The position numbers were made by a program, and so were the translations under genes. Below the pieces are notes generated by a model. The model did not search any database and was not told the DNA's origin. It saw nothing but the letters and a program-made list of their open reading frames with translations. A stretch of DNA of 64,000 bases from NCBI RefSeq assembly GCF_011440305.1, contig NZ_JAAOIW010000002.1:612084-676083 (forward strand). The letters are read 5' to 3'. This document shows, piece after piece, positions 8,865 to 17,327 of the stretch; position 1 is the stretch's first letter, and each line of letters starts with the position of its first letter. The DNA is from Paenibacillus agricola. Lineage in GTDB: Bacteria; Bacillota; Bacilli; Paenibacillales; NBRC-103111.

Positions 8865-9494
8865 TCATTTTTTATTGTTGTTTTGTAATACTAGTTTGAC
8901 TTGATCCCAATTCTTGTTGATTTCATCGGAGGACATTCCCTTGATAGCATCAAGTGTGAAAGTTTTACCTGTTGAATCAGCAGGAGGTGTATATCCATCA
9001 CCTTTAAGCCTTTGTTCAACTTGTTGCTGAACCGCCAATTGAAGTGACTGTTCAAACGCAGTCAGATTAGCTGTCGTTGTCGATTCGTCTGCACCTATAA
9101 AAAAATCCACTAATTGTAGTGGAAGTTTCTTTTCAGATGCAGTTTTAATCGCTTGACTGGTTAGTCGTTCACGCTGCTTCTCTAGTTTCATATTCTCCAC
9201 TTCGGCACGAAGCTTCTCCATCTCGATTTCTTTTTCATCTTTGGCTGGGAAGCGTTTCTTAATCTCAGCATCCAACAATCCTTCAAGTTGATTCGCTTTC
9301 CACGTTTCCAGCGACTTGGTTGTTCGTTTATCTACTGTGCTATCGAACCAACTCTTGGCTTCCTTATCGGATTGAATGAATTGCTCGATACCTTCAACGT
9401 TGATGGGATTCAAACCCTGAAGATACGCCTTCACTTCATCTGTTGTGCCATTTGCTTCGATAAATTGTTTCACTTGTTCCAAATCCATATTCAT
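8865..9494 (-). CDS. Capsid scaffolding protein (DUF4355-like)
   Basis: A 209-residue protein with ATG 9494 after AAAAAAGGAGAAG. It has an acidic N-terminus and a central charged coiled coil (KDEKEIEMEKLRAEVENMKL...RERL). The C-terminal half includes LPLQLVDFFIGADESTT and a Gln-rich segment, as in DUF4355 phage scaffolds. It lies directly upstream of the capsid gene. Scaffolds guide shell assembly and then leave the procapsid. Confidence 0.85.
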   Translation of the reverse strand: MNMDLEQVKQFIEANGTTDEVKAYLQGLNPINVEGIEQFIQSDKEAKSWFDSTVDKRTTKSLETWKANQLEGLLDAEIKKRFPAKDEKEIEMEKLRAEVENMKLEKQRERLTSQAIKTASEKKLPLQLVDFFIGADESTTTANLTAFEQSLQLAVQQQVEQRLKGDGYTPPADSTGKTFTLDAIKGMSSDEINKNWDQVKLVLQNNNKK

Positions 9495-9748
9495 CTTCTC
9501 CTTTTTTGTTACCCTCTCGACTCCTAGAAACCGAAAACGTAATTCTTTTGATGTAGTAGTTTAGTGTCATGCTCAGGACAATGATGTTGTGCTTTAGAAA
9601 TCGCAAAAACGAGGAAAAGGTACAAACATACCAACTCCTCATTTTACCTAAATTTTTGCCTTGATTTATATGGTTTTTGGATACCCCTAAAGAACAACAT
9701 CAAGCTTGTTTTTGTCGTATCTCCCGCATCCATAATTTTGATTTGTCA

Positions 9749-10081
9749 TTACGGATTCTTTTTCTTACATTTCTCACAATAATGCTGCCTATTTGAATTC
9801 GCCTCAAATGTAGTCCCACATTTCTTACAATTAACCTTTGGCTTCGCTATCTGTCTATCAACATGCATATTCCGTTCTAACTTATAATCACGTTCCAATT
9901 TCTCATCTGTTGGTAGCACTCCATTTTCAAAATATCGACAGCTAGGAATAAGGTTGTCCTGATCAAAAAATGTACATGAACCATCCTTCCAGCAACAATA
10001 ATTCGAGATCCCATGCCTCTCTCCCAGATAAGAGGCACAGTTATGTTTGACGAGTTGTTTGATCTTGTTTTTATTCTGCAT
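9749..10081 (-). CDS. Cysteine-rich VLP-type zinc-binding protein
   Basis: A 110-residue protein from ATG 10081 (GGAG nine bases upstream), overlapping the portal stop by 11 bp. The N-terminal part has the Cys pattern HNCASYLG...YCCWKDGSCTFF...SCRYFENGVLP known as the cysteine-rich VLP domain. The C-terminus is a separate zinc ribbon, CKKCGTTFEA...YCEKCKKK. Both likely bind metal. The role is unknown; such proteins occur in mobile elements and prophages. A 250-bp gap without a recognisable gene separates it from the scaffold gene. Confidence 0.7.
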   Translation of the reverse strand: MQNKNKIKQLVKHNCASYLGERHGISNYCCWKDGSCTFFDQDNLIPSCRYFENGVLPTDEKLERDYKLERNMHVDRQIAKPKVNCKKCGTTFEANSNRQHYCEKCKKKNP

Positions 10082-11378
10082 GTGTAGACTCTCCAGTTCC
10101 ATCAGCTAATCGTTGTTGTTCTGCATGGAATTTGTTTAGCTCAAGCTTCGGATTCTCCACAAAGGGAAGCAGAGTAAGTAACGTTTCCTTCGAGCAGACA
10201 TCTTGTAACTTTACGATAACATCAGCCAATCCCACCAAATCCGTTGGAAGATTTCTCGTGAATTTAACAGCGATATCTCGATAATCATATTGGATGCCTT
10301 CTTTCTTCTGTAGATAGGTAAAAAAGTTTCGAAGCCTGTTCTTAATCACTTTCTCCATCATGGCCTCACGAATGGCTACTCTATTTTCTAGATTAAGCAG
10401 CTTATTCCTTAATGCTAACGAAGACGTATTACTTGCCCAATTCTCATTAAAATTCACCTGATCCATCATGTCATAAATTTTATGTTCGAGATTATCCAGT
10501 TCATTTTTAACAAACGAATCATTGATCTCCTTTATCAGCCATGTTACTTTACCACCAACAGGAACCTGGATGATGCCCATCTTCTTCATATTCAGTAAAT
10601 CTTCTTCTTCTAACTTGGCGTTCTCAATAACCAGATAAGAATTACGATGATCAGCGATTTCATTTACCAAATCCGAATTAAGCGCATTATAGGCATCAAA
10701 CAAAGAAATCACATCTTGGAAGCCGCATTTCCGCTCAGTATTCGCTGGGCAAGAAATGACAGGTACTCTTCCAAAGATGTGATTGTGTTTGCCGATATAT
10801 TGGAGTTTTGGTGATTTACTCTGCTTACTTAGACTATTTTTCTTATCGCCTATCAATTCATAGTGTAGGATTTCGTTATCCGTATATACATCCAAGTAAA
10901 CTTTATCATCGAATCGGTGGGTAAACTTGTGAATAGCCAGCAGTACATTACGATCTGCTGTTCCATCCTCCAACACATAAGCGTTAAGTGGAGTTAATAC
11001 TGTTGAAGCGAACTGTCCATCACTATCCAGATAATTCAGTTCATAACTTTCACCATATATTTCACTCTGCTTCCGAAGATTAATATTGTGTTCCTTTTCC
11101 CAATGGCTCATGTTCAGATCGAGCTTATGTACGACTTCATCATTATCTGATTTGGAAACGTAATTCACTGGCTTCCCTAGTATGTACCCCACTTCATTGT
11201 CAACGAATTTCCTTGGATAATTGAAAATCAGCTTTCGGTTGCTTCGGCTTTCTTGCATAGCATAGTCTTTTAGAATGGTGTGATCTCCATTGTAATAGTT
11301 GGAGTATGTTTGCTTGGTTAAAGCTATTTGATTCAATTCAGATAGACACTGTATAATTAGTGATTCATTTACTTGCAT
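10071..11378 (-). CDS. Phage portal protein (SPP1 gp6-like)
   Basis: A 435-residue protein from ATG 11378 (AAAGGAAGCGAAGCA upstream). It opens with the typical YYNGDHTILKDYAMQE segment and the NRKLIFNYPRKFVDNEVGY motif of SPP1-type portals. VISLFDAYNALNSDLVNEIAD and NWASNTSSLALRNKLLNLEN form the wing/stem region. The dodecameric portal is the DNA entry channel and docks terminase. It looks full length apart from a short C-terminus. Confidence 0.92.
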   Translation of the reverse strand: MQVNESLIIQCLSELNQIALTKQTYSNYYNGDHTILKDYAMQESRSNRKLIFNYPRKFVDNEVGYILGKPVNYVSKSDNDEVVHKLDLNMSHWEKEHNINLRKQSEIYGESYELNYLDSDGQFASTVLTPLNAYVLEDGTADRNVLLAIHKFTHRFDDKVYLDVYTDNEILHYELIGDKKNSLSKQSKSPKLQYIGKHNHIFGRVPVISCPANTERKCGFQDVISLFDAYNALNSDLVNEIADHRNSYLVIENAKLEEEDLLNMKKMGIIQVPVGGKVTWLIKEINDSFVKNELDNLEHKIYDMMDQVNFNENWASNTSSLALRNKLLNLENRVAIREAMMEKVIKNRLRNFFTYLQKKEGIQYDYRDIAVKFTRNLPTDLVGLADVIVKLQDVCSKETLLTLLPFVENPKLELNKFHAEQQRLADGTGESTHAE

Positions 11379-11445
11379 TGCTTCGCTTCCTTTCATAAGT
11401 AAAAAACCCACACCAATTTTGTGAAGGCATGTTTGTAAACTGAGA

Positions 11446-12552
11446 TCATTTTAAAGCAATATTCCATTCAGGCTTATATTCCTTTATTAGTTGTACTTCC
11501 ATATCTGATATAAACAATTCATCTTCATATTCTGCAATCCATAACTCAATGTTATCACTGAATTGGTTAATGATACTATTGATGTGACAATTGGTAGCTT
11601 GTCCGTCTAAATAACAATTTTTAGGACTTATATTTCCGTATCCAGTATTAATTCTTTTGTAAAAACTATCTTTGCAGCGACCTATATACATTATCGTTCC
11701 ATTCACTGTATATGAGTATAATCCCTTTTTATTCAAAACAGATTTATCAGTAATTTTAAACTTGCAGTACTTTTCATCCCCATATTTATTTAGAAGAAGT
11801 TTATAAAAGCTATCCCCCTCATTTTTTAAATAAAACAAAAAATCTCCAATACCATATTTCAAGAAATTCGGATATTTATTCATTACATAAGTTGAGAATT
11901 TTAAATATCTTGGTTTCTCCAATGTTTCCAGTACTGATTTGTTTTTCAGGGACGAGAATAAATCCTCTTTATTCAAATACTCATATTGAATATGCACTTT
12001 TTTAAAGGCAGCATTTATTATGTAATTATCAGCAGTATGAATGATTTGACGAACGGCTGTTTCATGAATTTCATTATTTACTTTTATAGTCCTATGATTG
12101 CCAGTAAAAGTGTTCATATTATTCGGGTAATTTTCTTTAACAAAATCTGCTTTTGAATAAAAACTAGTATACCATTCAAATAATTCGCGATATTTAATCT
12201 GTTGATCACTTTCATTCAAAGCGTATACAATATCATCCATATTTAACAAGTGCTCCGGATATTCTTTCATAAAAGAAAATTCTCCAACTCTCGTTAATCT
12301 TCTAAATTTGTCTCTACAAGCCCTTAAATAATTATATGAACTAGCTGGGTGATCCCCATTGCACCATTGGCTGATTCTCGCTGATTGCACTGACTTTGTA
12401 CATAGCTTATCTGCTAGTCGTTGGATATCAGATTGTCGCAGCTGAGCTTCTCGATTCTTATTGTTCTTAATGACTACCTCATCGTATGTCATAATTAATG
12501 CTGCCAGCCAAACCGCACCATGCACATCACTTACTTTTACAAGTGTATTCAC
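11446..12552 (-). CDS. Solo GIY-YIG nuclease-like protein with DNA-binding N-terminus
   Basis: A 368-residue protein starting at GTG 12552 after AAGGAGTGATTCT. The C-terminal ~95 residues form a GIY-YIG domain: GLYSYTVNGTIMYIGRCKD (GLY...MYIG), then FYKRINTGYG with the usual Arg, and a late Glu (EVQLIKEYKPEWN). The N-terminus (RQSDIQRLADKL...ARISQWCNGD) resembles a helix-turn-helix. It is inserted between the portal and terminase genes and has its own promoter-like sequence, as expected for a free-standing homing endonuclease or an intruding gene. Alternatively it could be an HNH-like packaging helper. Confidence 0.75.
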   Translation of the reverse strand: MNTLVKVSDVHGAVWLAALIMTYDEVVIKNNKNREAQLRQSDIQRLADKLCTKSVQSARISQWCNGDHPASSYNYLRACRDKFRRLTRVGEFSFMKEYPEHLLNMDDIVYALNESDQQIKYRELFEWYTSFYSKADFVKENYPNNMNTFTGNHRTIKVNNEIHETAVRQIIHTADNYIINAAFKKVHIQYEYLNKEDLFSSLKNKSVLETLEKPRYLKFSTYVMNKYPNFLKYGIGDFLFYLKNEGDSFYKLLLNKYGDEKYCKFKITDKSVLNKKGLYSYTVNGTIMYIGRCKDSFYKRINTGYGNISPKNCYLDGQATNCHINSIINQFSDNIELWIAEYEDELFISDMEVQLIKEYKPEWNIALK

Positions 12553-12574
12553 AGAATCACTCCTTCATTAAGGG

Positions 12575-12605
12575 ATTATAGCACAAGTACTCCTCTAGTA
12601 AATCA
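12575..12605 (-). promoter_or_regulatory. Extended -10 promoter for the GIY-YIG gene
   Basis: The minus strand has TGCTATAAT, a perfect extended -10 (TATAAT at plus 12575-12580), with TTTACT 16 bases upstream as a poor -35. It lies about 25 nt before the GTG start at 12552. Confidence 0.55.
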
Positions 12606-12653
12606 AGACTGTGATTGTTGTGTTATGTTCATATTTGTGATTGGACATTGTGT

Positions 12654-14288
12654 TTAAAACAACAAGTTCCGATCATAAAACTTAAGACTTTTAACGGATT
12701 GGATTAATTGTACGGCACCATATAAGCTGTCTGGAGCATCGTCATATTTACAGTTTCGATTGTAATCCTTCATTTGGTTGTTATAGCGAATATTATCTAC
12801 ATTAAACAAGATATGTCCCTTTTTGACATCAGGCTCTAAACTAATAATCCGCTCATGCTTCTGTCCTCGACTATTCACACTTTCAACAGGAGTAAACTTT
12901 TTCGCCTTCCAGAGTTCCTCTTCAAACTTCTGCTTCATGTAACTTTGTGCTTGAATCGTCTCAAATCCAATCTTATCGACAGGAAAGAGGAGCAACTTTT
13001 CAACAGCCACTTGGAACAAATCATCTGGCAGCAGTTTATACACGTTACCGTCAATCACATACAACTGTTTAGTCTTACGATGCTGACCTAAAATAGTAAT
13101 CGCTGAATAATCGTTCTTCTTTCCAGCTTTGATCGCAGGATCAATATACATGGCAATCTCCATCTCTTCAAACTCTGGCAATCGATCCCAATACATGATG
13201 TTCTGAAATATGTAATCGTCCGTTGAGCGTGGATCATTCTGAAGCTCCTTCTGAAAACTATTAATTCCCATAGCTTGACGTTTACAAATTAAATAATAGT
13301 ACTCAAGATACTCCGGCCAAAGTATCTCAGTACCTTCCAACATCTCATATTTATGGGCATTAAAAAAAGACAGGGCTGTGTTAATCCTATCCTCGTCTTG
13401 AAGGTTGTTATATTGGATTTCCCATTCTGCCCATAAATCATCTCGATCCGAAAATTGGACAACTGCTGCTTTGCGGATGCTTCTGACTCCTGGTATCTTA
13501 CCCTTGAGCAAATCAGCCATGATATCTTCTTCATTTAATATTGTGCCGCAGATGAGAATATTAGTGTCTCGCGTTCCGATTGGCAAAACCACATCAGTGA
13601 ATGTACTTTTAATCTGATCACGTTTGGTTTCCGATTTAGCAGTATCATCCTTGAGCAAGTCATCGAGTAAAACCAAAGTTGGACGATAATGCTTGTAATG
13701 GATACCTCGTAAGGAACCGTCTACTCCACGAATCATAATACAGGAATCTAAGCCACTTTTACTCCTTAGCCATATTTCATTATTGTTCCAACGGCTACCT
13801 TTGCGGATTCCGAAATCTTCAATCAGCATCGTATTCGTTTCAAGTTCATCTTTGATCATATCCAAGAAGGGGAGGGCAATAATTTCTGTTGCCGATATTA
13901 TGAGTGTAAACTGCGATTTATCATAGAGAGTCGCATACAGTGGAAATAAAAAAGAACTGATCGTTGACTTTCCGTGTTCCCGTGGGAGTCCGAAAGCCGT
14001 TATCAGTCCAGTATTGGAGAGCATATGTTTTAATTCAGCAAATAGTTGACGATGAAATTGGCCGAATTGGCGGTCGAAATATTTCGGGAAGTAGCAGAGA
14101 GCAAAATACTCGATATCCATTTCGGCTATAAGTTTTCGTAATTCCGAGAAAGTGAATGCTTCGATTAGTTGCTTCATTTTTTGCGGTTTGAAATGCTTCT
14201 CCATGTATTGCTTGAGTAATTCGGTTTGGCGTTGTTGTTCTTGGTTTATCATATTATTAATAATGCATTTACTCCCTTCAACTTTCAC
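12654..14288 (-). CDS. Terminase large subunit
   Basis: A protein of up to 544 residues. The ATPase domain has Walker A GLPREHGKST (K107, counted from GTG 14288) and Walker B TLVLLDD. The nuclease domain has MYIDPAIKAGKKNDYSAI, IGFETIQAQ and KYDDAPDSL acidic residues. It drives DNA into the procapsid and cuts the concatemer. The start is uncertain: GTG 14288 lacks a clear site, while ATG 14252 (MINQEQQRQ) has GGGAG farther upstream. It is separated from the small terminase by a tyrosine recombinase and an unknown gene, an unusual arrangement. Confidence 0.93.
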   Translation of the reverse strand: MKVEGSKCIINNMINQEQQRQTELLKQYMEKHFKPQKMKQLIEAFTFSELRKLIAEMDIEYFALCYFPKYFDRQFGQFHRQLFAELKHMLSNTGLITAFGLPREHGKSTISSFLFPLYATLYDKSQFTLIISATEIIALPFLDMIKDELETNTMLIEDFGIRKGSRWNNNEIWLRSKSGLDSCIMIRGVDGSLRGIHYKHYRPTLVLLDDLLKDDTAKSETKRDQIKSTFTDVVLPIGTRDTNILICGTILNEEDIMADLLKGKIPGVRSIRKAAVVQFSDRDDLWAEWEIQYNNLQDEDRINTALSFFNAHKYEMLEGTEILWPEYLEYYYLICKRQAMGINSFQKELQNDPRSTDDYIFQNIMYWDRLPEFEEMEIAMYIDPAIKAGKKNDYSAITILGQHRKTKQLYVIDGNVYKLLPDDLFQVAVEKLLLFPVDKIGFETIQAQSYMKQKFEEELWKAKKFTPVESVNSRGQKHERIISLEPDVKKGHILFNVDNIRYNNQMKDYNRNCKYDDAPDSLYGAVQLIQSVKSLKFYDRNLLF

Positions 14289-14322
14289 CTGAGTTATAGT
14301 TAAAAATAAAGTCTACGTTGAA

Positions 14323-14937
14323 TCACCATCCCCCACTATCTTCCATGCCATCATATGTATAATTATAAAATTGTATGTTTCTTTCAACAATAAACCAAAT
14401 AAGATCAAAATTTCTGTTTTTATAATTTTGCTTAACCTTCTGCAAAATATCAGTTGAATAACTAAGAATCTTTGCACTTAATTGGCTAATGTCATTGTAT
14501 TGTAATTCCTTATCATCTTCATAGACAATCTTTAAATCTGATAGTGTTCTAAACCCCGATGCAATCCCCTCGATTTTCTTTTGTATTATATTATTCATCG
14601 TATTTTCAATTTGTTCCAAGTCTGAAGAGATAATATAATCAGTAATATCCTCTTTTCGAGGGTATCCCGGAACTATGCCAGATGCATATATGTATGCATT
14701 TTCAAATCGATCTTTATAAAATCTAGACAATTCATTGTGAATACTGTGATTGCAACCATGTTTAAATTCTTGAAACTGATTTTCAATCCATTCTTTTTCT
14801 TCCAAATAACTTGATGAGAAACCATCAATTAGTTCTGTGTTTTTTTCTTTACATTCCTTAAAAAAATCCTTATCATTATCTTTTTCCTTACCTTCACCCT
14901 TTATAGTAATTTTCAAACTTGGAAATAAGTTTTCCAA
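14323..14937 (-). CDS. Unknown acidic helical protein
   Basis: A 204-residue protein starting at TTG 14937, seven bases after AAAGGAGG. Sequence is charged and mostly helical (KEKDNDKDFFKECKEKNTEL, LEQIENTMNNIIQKKIEG), ending with an aromatic stretch (RNIQFYNYTYDGMEDSGGW). I recognise no family. It has a promoter-like sequence of its own and lies between the tyrosine recombinase terminator and the large terminase, so it may be a moron gene rather than part of packaging. Confidence 0.6.
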   Translation of the reverse strand: MENLFPSLKITIKGEGKEKDNDKDFFKECKEKNTELIDGFSSSYLEEKEWIENQFQEFKHGCNHSIHNELSRFYKDRFENAYIYASGIVPGYPRKEDITDYIISSDLEQIENTMNNIIQKKIEGIASGFRTLSDLKIVYEDDKELQYNDISQLSAKILSYSTDILQKVKQNYKNRNFDLIWFIVERNIQFYNYTYDGMEDSGGW

Positions 14938-14953
14938 TTTCTATTCCTCCTTT

Positions 14954-14981
14954 AGTATATTTCACTGTAAAATCACTACAA
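14954..14981 (-). promoter_or_regulatory. Sigma-A-like promoter of the unknown gene
   Basis: The minus strand reads TTGTAG, 16 bases, TATACT, 16 bp upstream of the TTG start at 14937. It follows a terminator, as expected of an independent unit. Confidence 0.45.
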
Positions 14982-15053
14982 AAATTTGTATATCCCCTAC
15001 TGGCGGCTTGATTTTCCAATATAGAAGTACCCCTCCCCCATCAAGCACAAAAA

Positions 15054-15073
15054 GAGCGGTATCTCTACCACTC
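15054..15073 (-). terminator. Terminator of the tyrosine recombinase gene
   Basis: On the minus strand GAGTGGTA-GAGA-TACCGCTC is followed by TTTTT. The stem begins inside the last codons of the recombinase gene. Confidence 0.8.
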
Positions 15074-15910
15074 AATATTCGCCAATGCTTCAGCCATATC
15101 CTTTTCAGTTGTCAAAGTGTAGATATTAGTCGTTGAAACATGATCATGCCCAAGTATTTGCTGAATAGTCGTCAACGGTGTATTCTTCACTAGCCTATAC
15201 CCCAGCGTATGCCTGAGCATATGAGGAGTCACCTTCACATTTACTCGATTACCATACTTTTTTAAGATCAGGTTGACCGCATTTCGCTCAAATGCGCCGC
15301 GCTGTCCGATAAAAAGATACTCTGACTCGCTTTCTAGCCTAACCTCTAAGTATCGAGTGAGTGCTTTACGTACATCTTTATTAATAGGAAGCGTTCGTTG
15401 GGCATTCCCTTTACCGAGTATCCGTAATAACCCTTTGCGTTCGCTCAATTCTATATCCTTCAGCCGGATACCGACTAATTCGCTTACTCTGATGCCTGTT
15501 CCTATCAACAACTCTATCATACAAATATGCATCCTGTTACCATGTCGGTGAATCTCGTTGCGTAGCTTCCACAAATCCGTATCCTCTAGCCCTTTATATT
15601 GCCGAACATCCTTATTCCTGACCGCTTCAACATGTATCTCTTCCTTTATATAACCCTGTTTGAGCATCCAGCGGCAGAATACGTTCATACTGGCTATCTT
15701 TCGGTTTATAGTCAGTATCGCTTGATCGCTTCGTTGAAGGATTTTCTTGTACTCTACCCCATCCAATTCGATCAGTTTATCCAACCCATACTCCGTCTTA
15801 CTTCGATACCAAGCCATGAATGCTAACGTGTCTCTCAAGTAGCAGGATATCGTGTTCTCACTCCGATCCTTACTGCGTAAATGTGCCTCAAACCCCTGTA
15901 AATACGGCAT
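15065..15910 (-). CDS. Tyrosine recombinase (XerC/D-like integrase)
   Basis: A 281-residue protein with a SAM-like core-binding domain (about 1-100) and a complete catalytic domain: R141 in GTGIRVSELVGIR, Lys near 167 (GKGNAQRTLP), H230-x-x-R233 in HMLRHTLGYRL, H255 (GHDHVSTT) and nucleophile Y264 (NIYTL). It catalyses site-specific DNA exchange. It is placed among late packaging genes, far from the element end where the serine recombinase lies, so it may resolve multimers or belong to an older insertion. Its SD (AAAGGTGGGGGCATA) can be hidden by an upstream complementary segment. Confidence 0.92.
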   Translation of the reverse strand: MPYLQGFEAHLRSKDRSENTISCYLRDTLAFMAWYRSKTEYGLDKLIELDGVEYKKILQRSDQAILTINRKIASMNVFCRWMLKQGYIKEEIHVEAVRNKDVRQYKGLEDTDLWKLRNEIHRHGNRMHICMIELLIGTGIRVSELVGIRLKDIELSERKGLLRILGKGNAQRTLPINKDVRKALTRYLEVRLESESEYLFIGQRGAFERNAVNLILKKYGNRVNVKVTPHMLRHTLGYRLVKNTPLTTIQQILGHDHVSTTNIYTLTTEKDMAEALANIEW

Positions 15911-15914
15911 TATG

Positions 15915-15958
15915 CCCCCACCTTTCGCTTGTTTGTCACATCATACCGTTGGTGGGGG
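15915..15958 (-). promoter_or_regulatory. GC-rich inverted repeat masking the recombinase ribosome binding site
   Basis: CCCCCACC (15915-15922) and GGTGGGGG (15951-15958) are perfect complements with a 28-nt loop. The copy nearest the gene reads GGTGGGGG in the mRNA and is the SD for ATG 15910. Pairing would block initiation. The design resembles the repeat at 3697-3751. Confidence 0.55.
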
Positions 15959-16068
15959 AGAAAGTAAACTCATTGCATAACATTTCTTATGCACTCAAAA
16001 TGGGCTATTTTAGGGCAATTATTGGGCTGAAACTGGCGTTTATCTATCGAATTACTGACGACATAACC

Positions 16069-16803
16069 TTATGCATCCGACTCTTCGAAGCCTTCCTCAG
16101 TGTGACTGAATTCTTCGATAGCTTCATACTCGGCATCAATTACATCAGCTTCTATCATATCAAGGAAGAGTTGCTTCCGTTCGAGCTCAGCAGCTTTTGT
16201 ATCGATGATAACCTCGCGGCGGTCATTCCATTCATTCGGAGCACGGTTCTTCAAATAGAATATCATCGCTGTCGGATTAGGAGGCTGATGGCGTTTCACC
16301 TTCTCAATTCGAGTCTTCTTTTTTCCATTTTTATCCTCTTCAACCACTGTCCGAATTTCCTCGTATTCATAACCAGTTGCAGCCTTCAAAAGTGATTTTT
16401 CCACCGTAGATATTATAACAGCCTTGCTCCATTTAACTAATTCAGCAAGCATCGGATGCTTATCAATATACTCATACCAAGTAGCAGGAGCTATACCGAG
16501 ATTTTTAACAATTACACCACTGTCCACACCTTCTTGGAACCACTGTTGAATTTCAGCCAAACGTGGATATACATGCGTTTCCCATTTGGTCGGTCGTTCT
16601 AACGCTTCAGCAAATTTCGGATGCTTCCGTCTATAATCCCCAAGTGTCCAAATGTGAATATTAAGTCGTTTGGCAATCTCATCGTCCGTTAATCCTTCAC
16701 GCACCCATACAGGGATATCTCTGAGCCGAGGGACAACGAATTGATCATATTTGGTTAGTATTTTTGGTTTGTTCTTCTTCGGTTTATCATCGTTCTTACT
16801 CAT
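16069..16803 (-). CDS. Terminase small subunit-like DNA-binding protein
   Basis: A 244-residue protein with two helix-turn-helix-like repeats: PVWVREGLTDDEIAKRLNIH at about 32-51, and IQQWFQEGVDSGVIVKNLGI. Then comes the VEKSLLKAATGYEYEEIRT segment and QPPNPTAMIFYLKNRAPNEW, both characteristic of phage small terminases and related packaging proteins. It is Lys-rich at the N-terminus and acidic at the C-terminus. It should recognise the pac/cos site and recruit the large terminase. GGAGGCGAAGTA precedes the start. Confidence 0.8.
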   Translation of the reverse strand: MSKNDDKPKKNKPKILTKYDQFVVPRLRDIPVWVREGLTDDEIAKRLNIHIWTLGDYRRKHPKFAEALERPTKWETHVYPRLAEIQQWFQEGVDSGVIVKNLGIAPATWYEYIDKHPMLAELVKWSKAVIISTVEKSLLKAATGYEYEEIRTVVEEDKNGKKKTRIEKVKRHQPPNPTAMIFYLKNRAPNEWNDRREVIIDTKAAELERKQLFLDMIEADVIDAEYEAIEEFSHTEEGFEESDA

Positions 16804-16830
16804 ACATTACTTCGCCTCCAAACAAAAAAA

Positions 16831-16846
16831 GAGCCATAGTTGGCTC
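16831..16846 (-). terminator. Intrinsic terminator
   Basis: On the minus strand GAGCCA-ACTA-TGGCTC is followed by seven T. It ends the transcript of the 121-residue gene; the small terminase start follows too closely for an obvious promoter, so read-through is likely needed. Confidence 0.8.
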
Positions 16847-16860
16847 ATGAACTCATAAAC

Positions 16861-17226
16861 TCATACCCCTTCAATGTAAAAATATACTCTTTCATCTTCA
16901 TTTGTTATCCTTAACCATTTTCTTTCCTCATTTAAATCAATCACTTGATAATTAATGTGTGCACTATAATGCAATCTTAATTCATTAAATATATCTTGGT
17001 CATTTACAAAAGAAATAATTTTCAGTTCACCTTGTTCATGCAAATATGTACTTTTCTCAAATCGTATGTCTTGATTCGCGATACACTTTATTAATTCGCC
17101 ATTAAAATCAATAAGCACTAAATTTGCTTTCATTTTATTTTCATCTGATATTCCACATAGTTGCATGAAGCTTTTTAATTTTTGTTCATTTAACTTGATC
17201 TCTTCATATTCTAATTGGTTTGCCAT
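16861..17226 (-). CDS. Hypothetical phage protein
   Basis: A 121-residue protein from ATG 17226 (AAAGGGGTGGATAAA upstream). It starts MANQLEYEEIKLNEQ and has mixed alpha/beta content (LVLIDFNGELIKCIANQDIRF, INYQVIDLNEERKWLRIT). No motif I recognise. It lies between the methyltransferase and the small terminase on the same strand. Confidence 0.6.
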   Translation of the reverse strand: MANQLEYEEIKLNEQKLKSFMQLCGISDENKMKANLVLIDFNGELIKCIANQDIRFEKSTYLHEQGELKIISFVNDQDIFNELRLHYSAHINYQVIDLNEERKWLRITNEDERVYFYIEGV

Positions 17227-17327
17227 TTTATCCACCCCTTTTCTTGTATTATTCTACAAAATGGAATACATTTCCTTCCTAGAATTTTAAATGGGTATCT
17301 CTTGTCTTCCTCATTCAACCATTTGGT

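Noticed and set aside
9436-9642. 68-codon frame overlapping the scaffold start
   Set aside because: It overlaps the clear start and SD of the scaffold gene in another frame and is not protein-like.
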